Positions 6,005 through 12,821 of a stretch of DNA of 12,821 nt are shown here, piece by piece. Position 1 is the first letter of the stretch. Each line of letters begins with the position of its first letter. Position numbers and translations under genes: made by a program. The notes under the pieces are model-generated. The model worked only from the letters and a program-made list of their open reading frames with translations, was not told the DNA's origin and made no database searches. This DNA comes from Streptomyces bicolor (lineage in GTDB: Bacteria; Actinomycetota; Actinomycetes; Streptomycetales; Streptomycetaceae): positions 1 to 12,821 of the forward strand of contig NZ_JOFS01000071.1 in NCBI RefSeq assembly GCF_000719285.1, in the 5' to 3' direction.

Positions 6005-6775
6005 ATGCATGTTCAGGATTCTCGATGGTCTTCCGCGTCCGCCATCACAACAGGCGGCGGAGCGGTGGGCGGCACGATGAGCGCGGCTGCGGGCAACGGA
6101 CGCGGGGATGCGCGTACGACGCCGCTGCGCGTGGACGCACAGCGCAATCTGGAGCACGTGCTGCGTGCGGCGCGCGAGGTCTTCGGCGAGCTGGGATACG
6201 GCGCGCCGATGGAGGACGTGGCGCGGCGCGCGCGGGTCGGCGTCGGGACGGTGTACCGGCGCTTCCCGAGCAAGGACGTCCTGGTGCGGCGGATAGCCGA
6301 GGAGGAGACCTCGCGGCTGACCGACCAGGCGCGTGCGGCGCTCGGCCAGGAGGACGAGCCGTGGTCGGCGCTCTCGCGCTTCCTGCGCACTTCGGTGGCG
6401 TCGGGGGCGGGCCGGCTGCTGCCGCCGCAGGTGCTGCGGGTCGGGGTCGCGGACGACGGTGCCGTGGTCGACGAGGCCCGGGTGCCGCAGCAGCGGACGC
6501 AGCCGGGCGCGGGCGAGCTTCGACTGGTGCCCGAGCAGCCGGCGGCGGTGCCGACGGACGACGCGGGAGCGGCGGCGCTGCTCGACGTGGTGGGCCAACT
6601 CGTGGAGCGGGCGCGCGCGGCGGGTGAGCTGCGGGCCGACGTGTCGGTGTCGGACGTCCTGCTGGTGATCGCGACGGCGGCGCCCTCGCTGCCGGACGCG
6701 GCGCAGCAGGCGGCGGCCTCGGCTCGGCTGCTGGACATCCTGCTGGAGGGGCTGCGGTCGCGGCCTCAGGCGTGA
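6005..6775 (+). CDS. TetR-family transcriptional regulator
   Basis: This 256-residue protein has a TetR N-terminal helix-turn-helix at about residues 48-95. Helix 1 is NLEHVLRAAREVFGELGYG (48-66), followed by the turn and recognition helices PMEDVARRARVGVGTVYRRF (68-87) and PSKDVLVRRI (88-97). The remainder (100-252) is alpha-helical and poorly conserved, as expected for the ligand-binding and dimer part. TetR proteins repress transcription until a small molecule binds. The first 40 residues are a Ser/Gly/Ala-rich extension; starting at ATG 6077 would remove 24 of them and give a more usual 232 residues. The upstream Shine-Dalgarno favours 6005. The gene is divergent from the NDH-2-like gene, and a strong dyad precedes it, so likely targets are itself and possibly that oxidoreductase. 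The ligand is unknown. Confidence 0.9.
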   Translation: MHVQDSRWSSASAITTGGGAVGGTMSAAAGNGRGDARTTPLRVDAQRNLEHVLRAAREVFGELGYGAPMEDVARRARVGVGTVYRRFPSKDVLVRRIAEEETSRLTDQARAALGQEDEPWSALSRFLRTSVASGAGRLLPPQVLRVGVADDGAVVDEARVPQQRTQPGAGELRLVPEQPAAVPTDDAGAAALLDVVGQLVERARAAGELRADVSVSDVLLVIATAAPSLPDAAQQAAASARLLDILLEGLRSRPQA

Positions 6776-7086
6776 GCCGGCGGAGGCGACGACCGTTGCT
6801 TCGAGGACGAGCGTGACTTCGAAAGGGTGACCAAGAGGCGGGGTGCTGCGCCGCCCTCGCCTCGAACACCGTCGCGGGATATGCCGGGAATCTCGGGCAC
6901 CGCGGTCAACTCCCGCCCGACGAAGGCTGTTTGAGACTTCCCCGTACGGGCGAGGGGTAGTACGACGGTGCAGGAAGCCCCCACGGACGAGTGGATGTAC
7001 GTACGGGTGGGTCCTGACCAAAAGCCGATGTGGCACCCTGACCCGGTGTCCAGGACTGGTGGAGCTGGCGGCGGGGGCTTTCCGCG
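6776..7086 (+). other. Intergenic region upstream of the sigma fusion gene
   Basis: These 311 bases contain no supported gene. They should hold the tetR terminator and the sigma gene promoter. I see no T-run hairpin and no clean ECF-type GGAAC/CGT pair. Visible elements are the 10-bp palindrome CCCGTACGGG (6941-6950), GTACGTAC (6997-7004) and a direct repeat GTACGGG (6944-6950, 7001-7007). TTGAGA (6931-6936) and TAGTAC (6958-6963) are 21 bases apart, too far for a normal promoter. Confidence 0.45.
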
Positions 7087-9093
7087 ATGAGCGTTGACGG
7101 GTGGGACGAGTCACGCGGTGACGGTGACTCGGCGACTCCTCAGGTGCCCAGTCAGGGCGGACGGGCGGATGTGCCGTCGGGCGGCGACCCCGCGGAACAC
7201 CGCCCGCAGGCACGCGCGGAGGGCGGCGTCCCGGCACAGCGCGACCGGCGCGAGGACGGCGCGCTGCCTGCGCCGCGCGAACTGCCGCCGTCCGACGCCG
7301 ACCTGATCGGGCGGATGCGGGCCGGCGACGACACCGCGTACGAGGCGCTGTACCGGCGCCATGCGGAAGCGGTGCGCCGGTACGCGCGCACCTGCTGCCG
7401 TGACGCCCACACCGCGGACGACCTCACGGCCGAGGTCTTCGCCCGCATGCTCCAGGCGGTACGCGGCGGCTCCGGGCCCGAGCACGCCGTACGCGCGTAT
7501 CTGCTCACCTCGATCCGGCGGGCCGCCGCGGACTGGACGAAGTCCGCGCGGCGCGAGCAACTGGTCGACGACTTCGCGGTGTTCGCCGCGCAGTCCGCGC
7601 GCGTGCCCGACGTGTCGGACGACACCGCGTCCTTTGGCTCCGGCGGAGCGGGCCTGGACCTGGGCGCGGACGTGCGCGCCATGCACGAGGCCGAGCAGTC
7701 CATGGCCATGCGGGCCTTCCGGTCGCTGCCGGAGCGCTGGCAGGCGGTGCTGTGGCACACCGAGGTCGAGGACGAGTCGCCGAGCGAGGTGGCCACCCTG
7801 TTCGGGCTCGACGCCAACGGCACGCGTGTCCTCGCCAGCCGTGCCCGCGAGGGCCTCAAGCAGGCCTACCTGCAGGCTCATGTCAGCGCCAGCCTCGCCG
7901 GTGACGAGGCATGTGCCCGCTACGCCGACCGGCTCGGCGCCTACGCCCGCGGCAGCCTGCGCACCCGTGCCGAGCGGGGTCTGCGCAAGCACCTGGAGGA
8001 GTGCGCCAAGTGCCGGCTGGCCGCGGGCCAGATCAAGGAAGTCGCCAGCGGTATCCCCGCCGTCGTACCGGTCGCGGTCATCGGCTGGTTCGGCGCCGCC
8101 GGGTACGCCAAGGCGGCCGGCCTCATCGCCGGCGGTGCCGGAGCGGGTGCGGCCGGAGCGGCGGGGGCGGCCGCGGCGGCGAGCGGTGGTTCGGCGAGCG
8201 GTGCCGGTGCCGCGGGCGGGGCCGGGGCCGCGGGCGGAAGTTCGTCCGGTGGCGCCGGGGGCGGTGCGGCGGCCTCCGAAGGGCTGGGCGCGCCGCTGAA
8301 GGCCGGTATCGCGGCCGGTGTGGTCGCCGTGGGCGTGGCGGCGGCGATCGTGCTCGCGCTGACCGGCAACGACAAGCCGGCCGAAAAGGAGGACGCCAAA
8401 CAGCCTCCCGTGCCCTCCCCCATCGTCGAGGAAACGCCCACGCCGGAACCGTCGAAGAAGGAGCCCGCTCCGCAGCCGCCGGCGATCGTCCCGGCCGTGG
8501 AACCGAAGCCGACCCCGACACCCACCCCCACACCCACCCCGGCTCCGACGCCGACCCGCACGCCCAGTCCGACGCCCACGCCCACCCCCTCCGGGACGCC
8601 CACGCCCACCCCCGCACCGACCCCGACACCCACCCCGACGCCGACACCCCCGCCCGCCCCGGTCGTCTACCAGTGGAGCGAGCTGTCGTACGACGTCGCC
8701 GGCGACGGCACCGAACCCGAGATGCGGATCGGCGAGAGCAGCTGGGTGTGGCAGCGGTACGGCGTCTCGATCGCCGACAAGCGCTATGCGCACGGCGTCA
8801 CCGTGCACGGCCGGTCCTCCGTCGCCGTCGACCTCAACCGGGAGTGTTCCGCCTACGACGCGTTCGTCGGCGTCGACGACACCACCCTGGGGCTCGGCAA
8901 GTTCTCCTTCTCGGTCTACGCCGACGGCGTCCGGCTGTGGCGGTCCCCGCTGCTCAAGGGCGGGGACCCGGCGGTGCCCGTCCATGTGAACCTCGCCGGG
9001 CGCGAGACCGTACGGCTGGTGGTCGAGCCGCACAGCACCGTCGACACCCTGTTGCTGGCGGACTGGGCGGAGTCGAAGTTCAGCTGCGTGTAG
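7087..9093 (+). CDS. ECF sigma factor fused to zinc-finger, membrane and NPCBM-like domains
   Basis: This 668-residue protein has an acidic, disordered N-terminus (1-68). Sigma region 2 is at about 72-152 ([20 protein letters not shown], then [11 protein letters not shown]) and region 4 at about 205-262 ([12 protein letters not shown], then [23 protein letters not shown] with the helix-turn-helix). An anti-sigma-like segment follows at 273-316 with H302-x3-C306-x2-C309, the zinc motif of ZAS anti-sigma factors. Next are a hydrophobic stretch (323-348), a Gly/Ala-rich spacer (344-398), a strong membrane helix (403-426), a Pro-Thr linker (about 440-526) and a C-terminal NPCBM-like carbohydrate-binding domain (527-668; [23 protein letters not shown]). 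Ordinary ECF sigmas have about 170-220 residues. I infer a membrane-held sigma factor that senses envelope glycan and needs release, perhaps by proteolysis. ECF groups with such C-terminal extensions are known in actinobacteria. ATG 7087 follows a G-rich stretch (GGCGGGGG) nine bases upstream. Domain calls are sound; the mechanism is inference. Confidence 0.9.
   Translation: MSVDGWDESRGDGDSATPQVPSQGGRADVPSGGDPAEHRPQARAEGGVPAQRDRREDGALPAPRELPPSDADLIGRMRAGDDTAYEALYRRHAEAVRRYARTCCRDAHTADDLTAEVFARMLQAVRGGSGPEHAVRAYLLTSIRRAAADWTKSARREQLVDDFAVFAAQSARVPDVSDDTASFGSGGAGLDLGADVRAMHEAEQSMAMRAFRSLPERWQAVLWHTEVEDESPSEVATLFGLDANGTRVLASRAREGLKQAYLQAHVSASLAGDEACARYADRLGAYARGSLRTRAERGLRKHLEECAKCRLAAGQIKEVASGIPAVVPVAVIGWFGAAGYAKAAGLIAGGAGAGAAGAAGAAAAASGGSASGAGAAGGAGAAGGSSSGGAGGGAAASEGLGAPLKAGIAAGVVAVGVAAAIVLALTGNDKPAEKEDAKQPPVPSPIVEETPTPEPSKKEPAPQPPAIVPAVEPKPTPTPTPTPTPAPTPTRTPSPTPTPTPSGTPTPTPAPTPTPTPTPTPPPAPVVYQWSELSYDVAGDGTEPEMRIGESSWVWQRYGVSIADKRYAHGVTVHGRSSVAVDLNRECSAYDAFVGVDDTTLGLGKFSFSVYADGVRLWRSPLLKGGDPAVPVHVNLAGRETVRLVVEPHSTVDTLLLADWAESKFSCV
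8506..8649 (+). repeat. Pro-Thr codon repeat in the sigma fusion linker
   Basis: About 48 codons encode mostly alternating Pro-Thr with a few Ala, Ser, Arg and Gly interruptions. The DNA is a degenerate CCNACN repeat (CCGACA, CCCACC, CCCACG). Such linkers span the outer envelope in actinobacterial surface proteins and can be O-mannosylated. Its length may vary between strains through slippage, without frame loss when whole codons change. Confidence 0.85.
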
Positions 9094-9139
9094 GGGTGCT
9101 CAACAACGCGTTCAACGTGTTCACCCGGCTTTCTGGGGC
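9094..9139. other. Convergent gap between sigma fusion and BTAD regulator
   Basis: Only 46 bases separate two stop codons. GGGTG (9094-9098) and CACCC (9122-9126) could pair, and AACGCGTT (9105-9112) is palindromic, but neither makes a convincing terminator. Confidence 0.3.
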
Positions 9140-12100
9140 TTATGACGCCTGTTCGGCGGGGACCTGGAAGTCGCGCACGGCCTCGTCGAGGTCGCGCAGG
9201 ACCTCGTCCTGGGTGAGGGCGGCGCCGCGGGAGTGCTCGGCGGTGAACCGCTCGGCCCCCAGGGCGGTGCGCGCGGCGGACTCGGCCCGCTCGGCGTGCG
9301 CGCGTTCCGGCGGGAGGCGCGGATGGCCACCGCGCCAGTGCTCCGAGGCGGCGAGCAGGCGTACCGCGCGCGGATGGTCACCGAGGCGGGTCAGCAGGTC
9401 CGCCGCGGTGTCCGCGAGGGTCGCCGTGATCAGGTCGGCACAGCGCTTCTCCACGGCCATGCGCAGTGCGCCGGCCAGGCGGGGCAGGCCTTGTTTCGGG
9501 CCCGACTCCGCGGTCACGGTCAGTGCGTCGAGCGTGTTGAGCATGACGACGAACTGAGGTGGGGGCGTGGCACGCTCGGTCTCCACGCGGGCCGCCTCAC
9601 ACAGCTCACGCGCGTGTGCCGTGTCCTGGTCGTCCAGCGCGATCTGGGCCCGCATCAGCAGTACGAACGCACGTGAGTCCGCCACGCCGAACCGGTCGGC
9701 CGCCGCGGCGGCCTCGTCCAGCGCGGCCAGGGCGGCCGTACGGTCGCCCGAGCGGTAGGCCAACTCGGCGAGCCTGGCGACGAGGAACGGGGTCTCCGCG
9801 TACGCGCCCACCTCGTGGGCGAGGCGCAGCGCCTCCTCGTACTCGCCCTTGGCCTCCTCGAAGCGGCCGCGCGACACGGCCGTCTCGCCGGCCGCGCTGC
9901 ACACCTGGGCCCGCATCCAGCGGTCGCCGGCCCGGCGGCTGAGGATCCGCAGTTCTGCGAGGTCGTCGTCGATCCCCGCCAAGCCGCCCGGTGAATCGAC
10001 GAGCATGTGCGTGCGGAACATCAGAATGCAGCCGGTCTCCCAGTCACCGCCGTGCGCACGGCAGTTGGCCAGCACGGCGTCCATGACGGGTCCGGTGTTC
10101 GCCGTCTGACCCAGCATGTAGTGGGTCAGCGGCCAGACCAGGCCCGGAAGGCGGGCCGCTTCGGGGCCGCCCCGCGCGAAATGGGCCCGCACCTGCTCGA
10201 CGTACCACCGCAGTCGATCGTCCTGCCAGTGCTCCACCGGTTCGAACTCGATGGCCAGGAACAGATGCAGCAGGCGCAGACTCATCCGGGGCGCATGCCG
10301 CGAGTGGCGCGCCTGCCCCTCCGGGTCGGCGAGGAAGGCGTCCACCGGGTCGGCAGCGGGAGGGGCGCCTTGGCGGGTGGCGTCCAGGGCGGCGCACAGG
10401 CGCAGGATCCGGTCGACCCAAGCGGCGCCCTCTACTCGGTAGTTGCGCAGCCACCAGAACCAGCCCATGGCGAGGCAGATGGACGTGGCGGCCGCTTCGT
10501 CGTCTGCCGTGAGAGCGCGGTCGAGGGCGGCCCGGATGTTGTCCAACTCCGTTTCCAGGCGGGAGATCCACGGGAGCTGGTCGGCGGAGCGCAGCAGCGG
10601 GTCGGCCTTCTCCACGAGCGCGCGCACCCACACGCGGTGCCTGCGCTCGGCCGCGAGGCGCAGTTCGGGGAGTTCGGCGGCACGCTCGACGGCGTACTCG
10701 TGGATGGTCTCCAGCATGCGGTACCGCATGCCGTCCGAGCCGTCCCGCTCGCACGGGGTGGCCACGATCAGGGACTTGTCGACGAGCGCGCCGATGACGT
10801 CCGCGGTCGTCGGCCCGGCGCACACGGCCTCCGCCGCCGCGAGGTCCCAGCCGCCCGCGAAGACGGACACCTCGCGCAGCACCGTCCGCTCCGGCTCGTC
10901 GAGCAGGTCCCAGGACCAGTCGACGACGGCGCGCAGGGTCTGCTGGCGGGGCAGGACCGTACGGCTTCCGGAGGTGAGGAGGCGGAAGCGGTCGTCGAGG
11001 CGGTCGGCGATCTGGCGGGGGGTGAGCAGCCGCAGCCGGGCCGCCGCCAGCTCGATGGCCAGCGGCAGGCCGTCGAGGCGGCGGCAGATCTCCGCGACGG
11101 CGTCCTCGTCGCGCTCGTCGCGCAGGACGGCGGCGGCGTCGAGGCGGACGGCCGCCGCGCGCTCCGCGAAGAGGCGGCGCGCCTGGTCGGGGAGCAGGGG
11201 CTCGACCGGGCGCACCGACTCGCCGGGGACGCCCAGGGGTTCACGGCTGGTGGCGAGGATCGTGAGGCCCGGGCAGTGGGTGAGGAGGGTCTCGGCGAGG
11301 GTGGCGGCCGCGCCGATGACATGTTCGCAGTTGTCAAGGATCAGGAGCTTGCTGCGCGGGGCGCAGTACTCGATCAGCAGGGCGACCGGGTCGTCCTGCG
11401 GGCCTGCCAGCTCGTTGGTCAGGAGCACGGTCTCGCGCAGACCGAGCGCGTTGACCACCGCGCCTGGCACCGCCTCCGGCCGGTCGAGCGGGGCGAGCTC
11501 GACCAGCCATGCCTGCGGGAGCCCGGCGGCGGCCTCCTCGGCGAGACGGGTCTTTCCAGAGCCGCCCGGTCCGGTGAGCGTGACCAGTCTGGCCCTGTGC
11601 AATTCGGAACGGATGGCGTCGAGTTCGAGTTCCCGGCCCACGAAAGAGGTAAGGCGGGGACGGAGGTTGCCGTTTCGTTCGGGGCGGTGCGGATGGTGCG
11701 GGTGGTGCCGGTGGCCCGGGGTCGGCGGGCGTGGCTGCGGCTGGGTTTCCAGGCCTTCGGGAGTGGTCTCGGTGCTCGGTCCCCTGCTCTGCTCAGGTGC
11801 CGTCGGTGTGAGCAGCTCGGCGTGCAGGGCCCGGAGTTCGGTGCCGGGGTCGGTGCCGAGGCCGTCGGCGAGGGCGCGGCGGGCGGATTCGTACGCGGCG
11901 AGGGCGTCGGCCGGGCGGGCCGTGTCGCGCAGGGCGCGGATGAGGAGGGCGTGCAGCGGTTCGTCGTACGGGTGAGCCGCGGTCAGTTCCCTCAGTTCGG
12001 GTACGACGTCCTGGGCGCGTCCGAGTCGCAGCTCCGCCTCGATACGCGCGCGGGTCGCCTCCAGGCGCAGGGCCTCCGGGCGGGTCGCTGCGGCCGTGCG

Positions 12101-12520
12101 GTCGGGGAGGTCGGCCAGGGCCGGGCCGCGCCACAGGGTGAGGGCGGCGGTGAGGTCGTGGGCCGCGGTGGACGGGGCGCCGCGGTCGAGGGCGGAGGTG
12201 CCTTGGCGTACGAGGCGTTCGAACACGAAGAGGTCTACGTCGTCCTCGGTCGCCGCGAGTCGGTAGCCGCCGGGGACGGAGGTGACGGCCTCCTTGCCGA
12301 GTGTGCGGCGCAGGCGGCCGACCAGGGCGTGGAGAGCGGCTGGGGCGTCCTGGGGTGGGTTCCCGGCCCAGATCTCGTCGATCAGGGTGTCGGGGGTGGT
12401 GGGGCGGCCGGGGCGCAGGGCGAGAGCTGTGAGCAGCGCGCGTAGGCGTGGGCCGCCGACGGGTATGACGGTGCCCTGGTCGTCCTCCGCCTGGGTGACG
12501 CCCAGGATTTTGTACCGCAC
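9140..12520 (-). CDS. Large SARP/BTAD-type transcriptional activator with NB-ARC-like ATPase and TPR region
   Basis: This 1126-residue protein resembles AfsR-type regulators. An OmpR-like winged helix lies at about 15-90 (GPRLRALLTALALRPGRP, then GYRLAA). The bacterial transcriptional activation domain is at about 96-238 (DVDLFVFERLV, YDEPLHALLIRALRD). A Pro/His-rich linker (240-288) includes GHRHHPHHPHRP. The STAND/NB-ARC-like ATPase is at about 291-505, with Walker A GPGGSGKT (317-324), Walker B KLLILDNCEH (391-400), sensor ILATSREPLG (421-430) and GLPLAIELAAARL (484-496). A winged helix follows (about 530-615, DWSWDLLDEPERTVLREVSV), then helical repeats, TPR-like, to about 1060. Such proteins activate secondary-metabolite or differentiation genes by binding heptameric repeats near the target -35, with ATPase and TPR parts gating activity. 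The GTG start at 12520 has no clear Shine-Dalgarno. It converges on the sigma gene. Its target is not in the window and may lie to the right. Confidence 0.92.
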   Translation of the reverse strand: MRYKILGVTQAEDDQGTVIPVGGPRLRALLTALALRPGRPTTPDTLIDEIWAGNPPQDAPAALHALVGRLRRTLGKEAVTSVPGGYRLAATEDDVDLFVFERLVRQGTSALDRGAPSTAAHDLTAALTLWRGPALADLPDRTAAATRPEALRLEATRARIEAELRLGRAQDVVPELRELTAAHPYDEPLHALLIRALRDTARPADALAAYESARRALADGLGTDPGTELRALHAELLTPTAPEQSRGPSTETTPEGLETQPQPRPPTPGHRHHPHHPHRPERNGNLRPRLTSFVGRELELDAIRSELHRARLVTLTGPGGSGKTRLAEEAAAGLPQAWLVELAPLDRPEAVPGAVVNALGLRETVLLTNELAGPQDDPVALLIEYCAPRSKLLILDNCEHVIGAAATLAETLLTHCPGLTILATSREPLGVPGESVRPVEPLLPDQARRLFAERAAAVRLDAAAVLRDERDEDAVAEICRRLDGLPLAIELAAARLRLLTPRQIADRLDDRFRLLTSGSRTVLPRQQTLRAVVDWSWDLLDEPERTVLREVSVFAGGWDLAAAEAVCAGPTTADVIGALVDKSLIVATPCERDGSDGMRYRMLETIHEYAVERAAELPELRLAAERRHRVWVRALVEKADPLLRSADQLPWISRLETELDNIRAALDRALTADDEAAATSICLAMGWFWWLRNYRVEGAAWVDRILRLCAALDATRQGAPPAADPVDAFLADPEGQARHSRHAPRMSLRLLHLFLAIEFEPVEHWQDDRLRWYVEQVRAHFARGGPEAARLPGLVWPLTHYMLGQTANTGPVMDAVLANCRAHGGDWETGCILMFRTHMLVDSPGGLAGIDDDLAELRILSRRAGDRWMRAQVCSAAGETAVSRGRFEEAKGEYEEALRLAHEVGAYAETPFLVARLAELAYRSGDRTAALAALDEAAAAADRFGVADSRAFVLLMRAQIALDDQDTAHARELCEAARVETERATPPPQFVVMLNTLDALTVTAESGPKQGLPRLAGALRMAVEKRCADLITATLADTAADLLTRLGDHPRAVRLLAASEHWRGGHPRLPPERAHAERAESAARTALGAERFTAEHSRGAALTQDEVLRDLDEAVRDFQVPAEQAS

Positions 12521-12526
12521 CTGGTC

Positions 12527-12532
12527 ATTGTC
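12527..12532 (-). promoter_or_regulatory. Possible -10 element of the BTAD regulator
   Basis: GACAAT on the minus strand (4 of 6 matches to TATAAT) ends six bases before the GTG start at 12520, so transcription could begin at the start codon. That would explain the missing Shine-Dalgarno. There is no good -35 at 16-18 bases, so support is thin. Confidence 0.3.
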
Positions 12533-12648
12533 GCGGGGGTGGATGCTTGGGGCACGGGTTTTGGCGGCGTGGGGGCGTGGTTACGGTGAGTCGGCCGTGT
12601 GCGGGCCGGGAGGGTTCTCGCCCCCGCTGCCCCTACCCGTCCCATCCT

Positions 12649-12667
12649 GAAGGGGCTCCGCCCCTTC
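12649..12667. terminator. Hairpin with 8-bp stem (GAAGGGGC-TCC-GCCCCTTC)
   Basis: The arms GAAGGGGC (12649-12656) and GCCCCTTC (12660-12667) are exact complements with a three-base TCC loop. There is no T-run, as is usual in Streptomyces. It may be a terminator for a gene entering from the right or a dispersed intergenic repeat. Confidence 0.5.
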
Positions 12668-12674
12668 GGCCCCG

Positions 12675-12695
12675 CCAGGGGGCTCCGCCCCCTGG
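12675..12695. terminator. Hairpin with 9-bp stem (CCAGGGGGC-TCC-GCCCCCTGG)
   Basis: The arms CCAGGGGGC (12675-12683) and GCCCCCTGG (12687-12695) pair fully around the same TCC loop as the neighbouring hairpin. The two share a GGGGCTCCGCCCC core, indicating a duplicated or dispersed element. A third, weaker stem, GGCCC/GGGCC, lies at 12705-12719. Confidence 0.5.
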
Positions 12696-12821
12696 ACCCC
12701 CGTCGGCCCTGAAGGGGCCTCGTCCTCAAACTCCCCCAGACGGGCTGAGAGATGCGGACCGGCATTAAGAGGCGAAGCCACTGAGGGCTGCCCCACCCCT
12801 GTGCGCGCCCCACCCCCTACC

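Larger units (their letters stand above)
12521..12821. other. Non-coding right edge with G+C hairpins
   Basis: No gene is supported in these 301 bases. The left part is upstream of the BTAD regulator. The middle (12649-12719) holds consecutive G+C-rich hairpins. The block CCTCAAACTCCCCCAGACGG (12724-12743) recalls a motif common in Streptomyces intergenic repeats (from memory). A leftward gene ending just beyond the window could use the hairpins as its terminator. Confidence 0.5.

Noticed and set aside
8506..8649. CRISPR-like periodic repeat
   Set aside because: The periodicity is six bases from Pro-Thr codons inside an open gene, with no spacers.
7111..9033. 640-codon open frame on the minus strand opposite the sigma fusion
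   Set aside because: Arg/Gly-rich translation with no domain; the plus-strand frame has clear sigma, zinc and NPCBM-like motifs.
10007..12445. 812-codon open frame on the plus strand opposite the BTAD regulator
   Set aside because: It is the antisense shadow of a high-GC gene: low-complexity Gly/Arg/Val composition, no recognisable domain, while the minus strand has intact ATPase and BTAD motifs.
12547..12813. Short open frames at the right edge on both strands
   Set aside because: They run through the GC hairpins and have repeat-driven Pro/Gly composition; no start signal or family supports them.
1..12821. Mobile element, prophage or defence island
   Set aside because: No integrase, transposase, terminal repeats, tRNA target or phage-like genes were seen, and composition looks uniform.

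Overview
The window is high-GC DNA with strong third-position G/C bias and GTG starts. Its gene families (a SARP/BTAD-type regulator, a PAS-PP2C-ATPase protein and a membrane-linked ECF sigma factor) are typical of Streptomyces or a close actinomycete. The left 300 bases match, from memory, the tandem-promoter leader of a Streptomyces rRNA operon reading leftwards out of the window. This looks like core or near-core chromosome rather than a mobile island: I found no transposase, integrase, CRISPR array, tRNA or attachment site.

Layout, left to right. (1) 1-349: rRNA-operon promoter region, minus strand. (2) 350-2309: a divergent MarR regulator / MFS efflux pair around a short intergenic region with tandem 13-bp repeats, a classic self-regulated drug-efflux module. 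(3) 2342-4000 (minus): a soluble PAS-SpoIIE/PP2C-HATPase protein. (4) 4240-5619 (minus): a type II NADH dehydrogenase-like FAD oxidoreductase. (5) 5620-6004: a dyad-rich intergenic region between that gene and a divergent TetR regulator (6005-6775, plus). (6) 7087-9093 (plus): one polypeptide with ECF sigma regions 2 and 4, an anti-sigma-like zinc motif, membrane segment(s), a Pro-Thr linker and an NPCBM-like carbohydrate-binding domain. (7) 9140-12520 (minus): a 1126-residue BTAD/ATPase/TPR regulator, convergent with the sigma gene. (8) 12521-12821: non-coding DNA with strong G+C hairpins.

The genes do not form one pathway. Five of the seven are regulatory, and they sit between an rRNA operon on the left and unseen DNA on the right. 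The most notable object is the sigma fusion. It combines sigma factor, putative inhibitory domain, membrane anchor and putative glycan sensor in one chain, which predicts a one-protein cell-envelope signalling device that would need proteolysis or another release step. Similar sigma factors with C-terminal extensions are known in actinobacteria, so the architecture is rare rather than certainly new, and its signal and mechanism cannot be read from sequence.

Coding calls rest on recognisable protein families and motifs. Promoter and operator calls come from reading the sequence by eye and are weaker.
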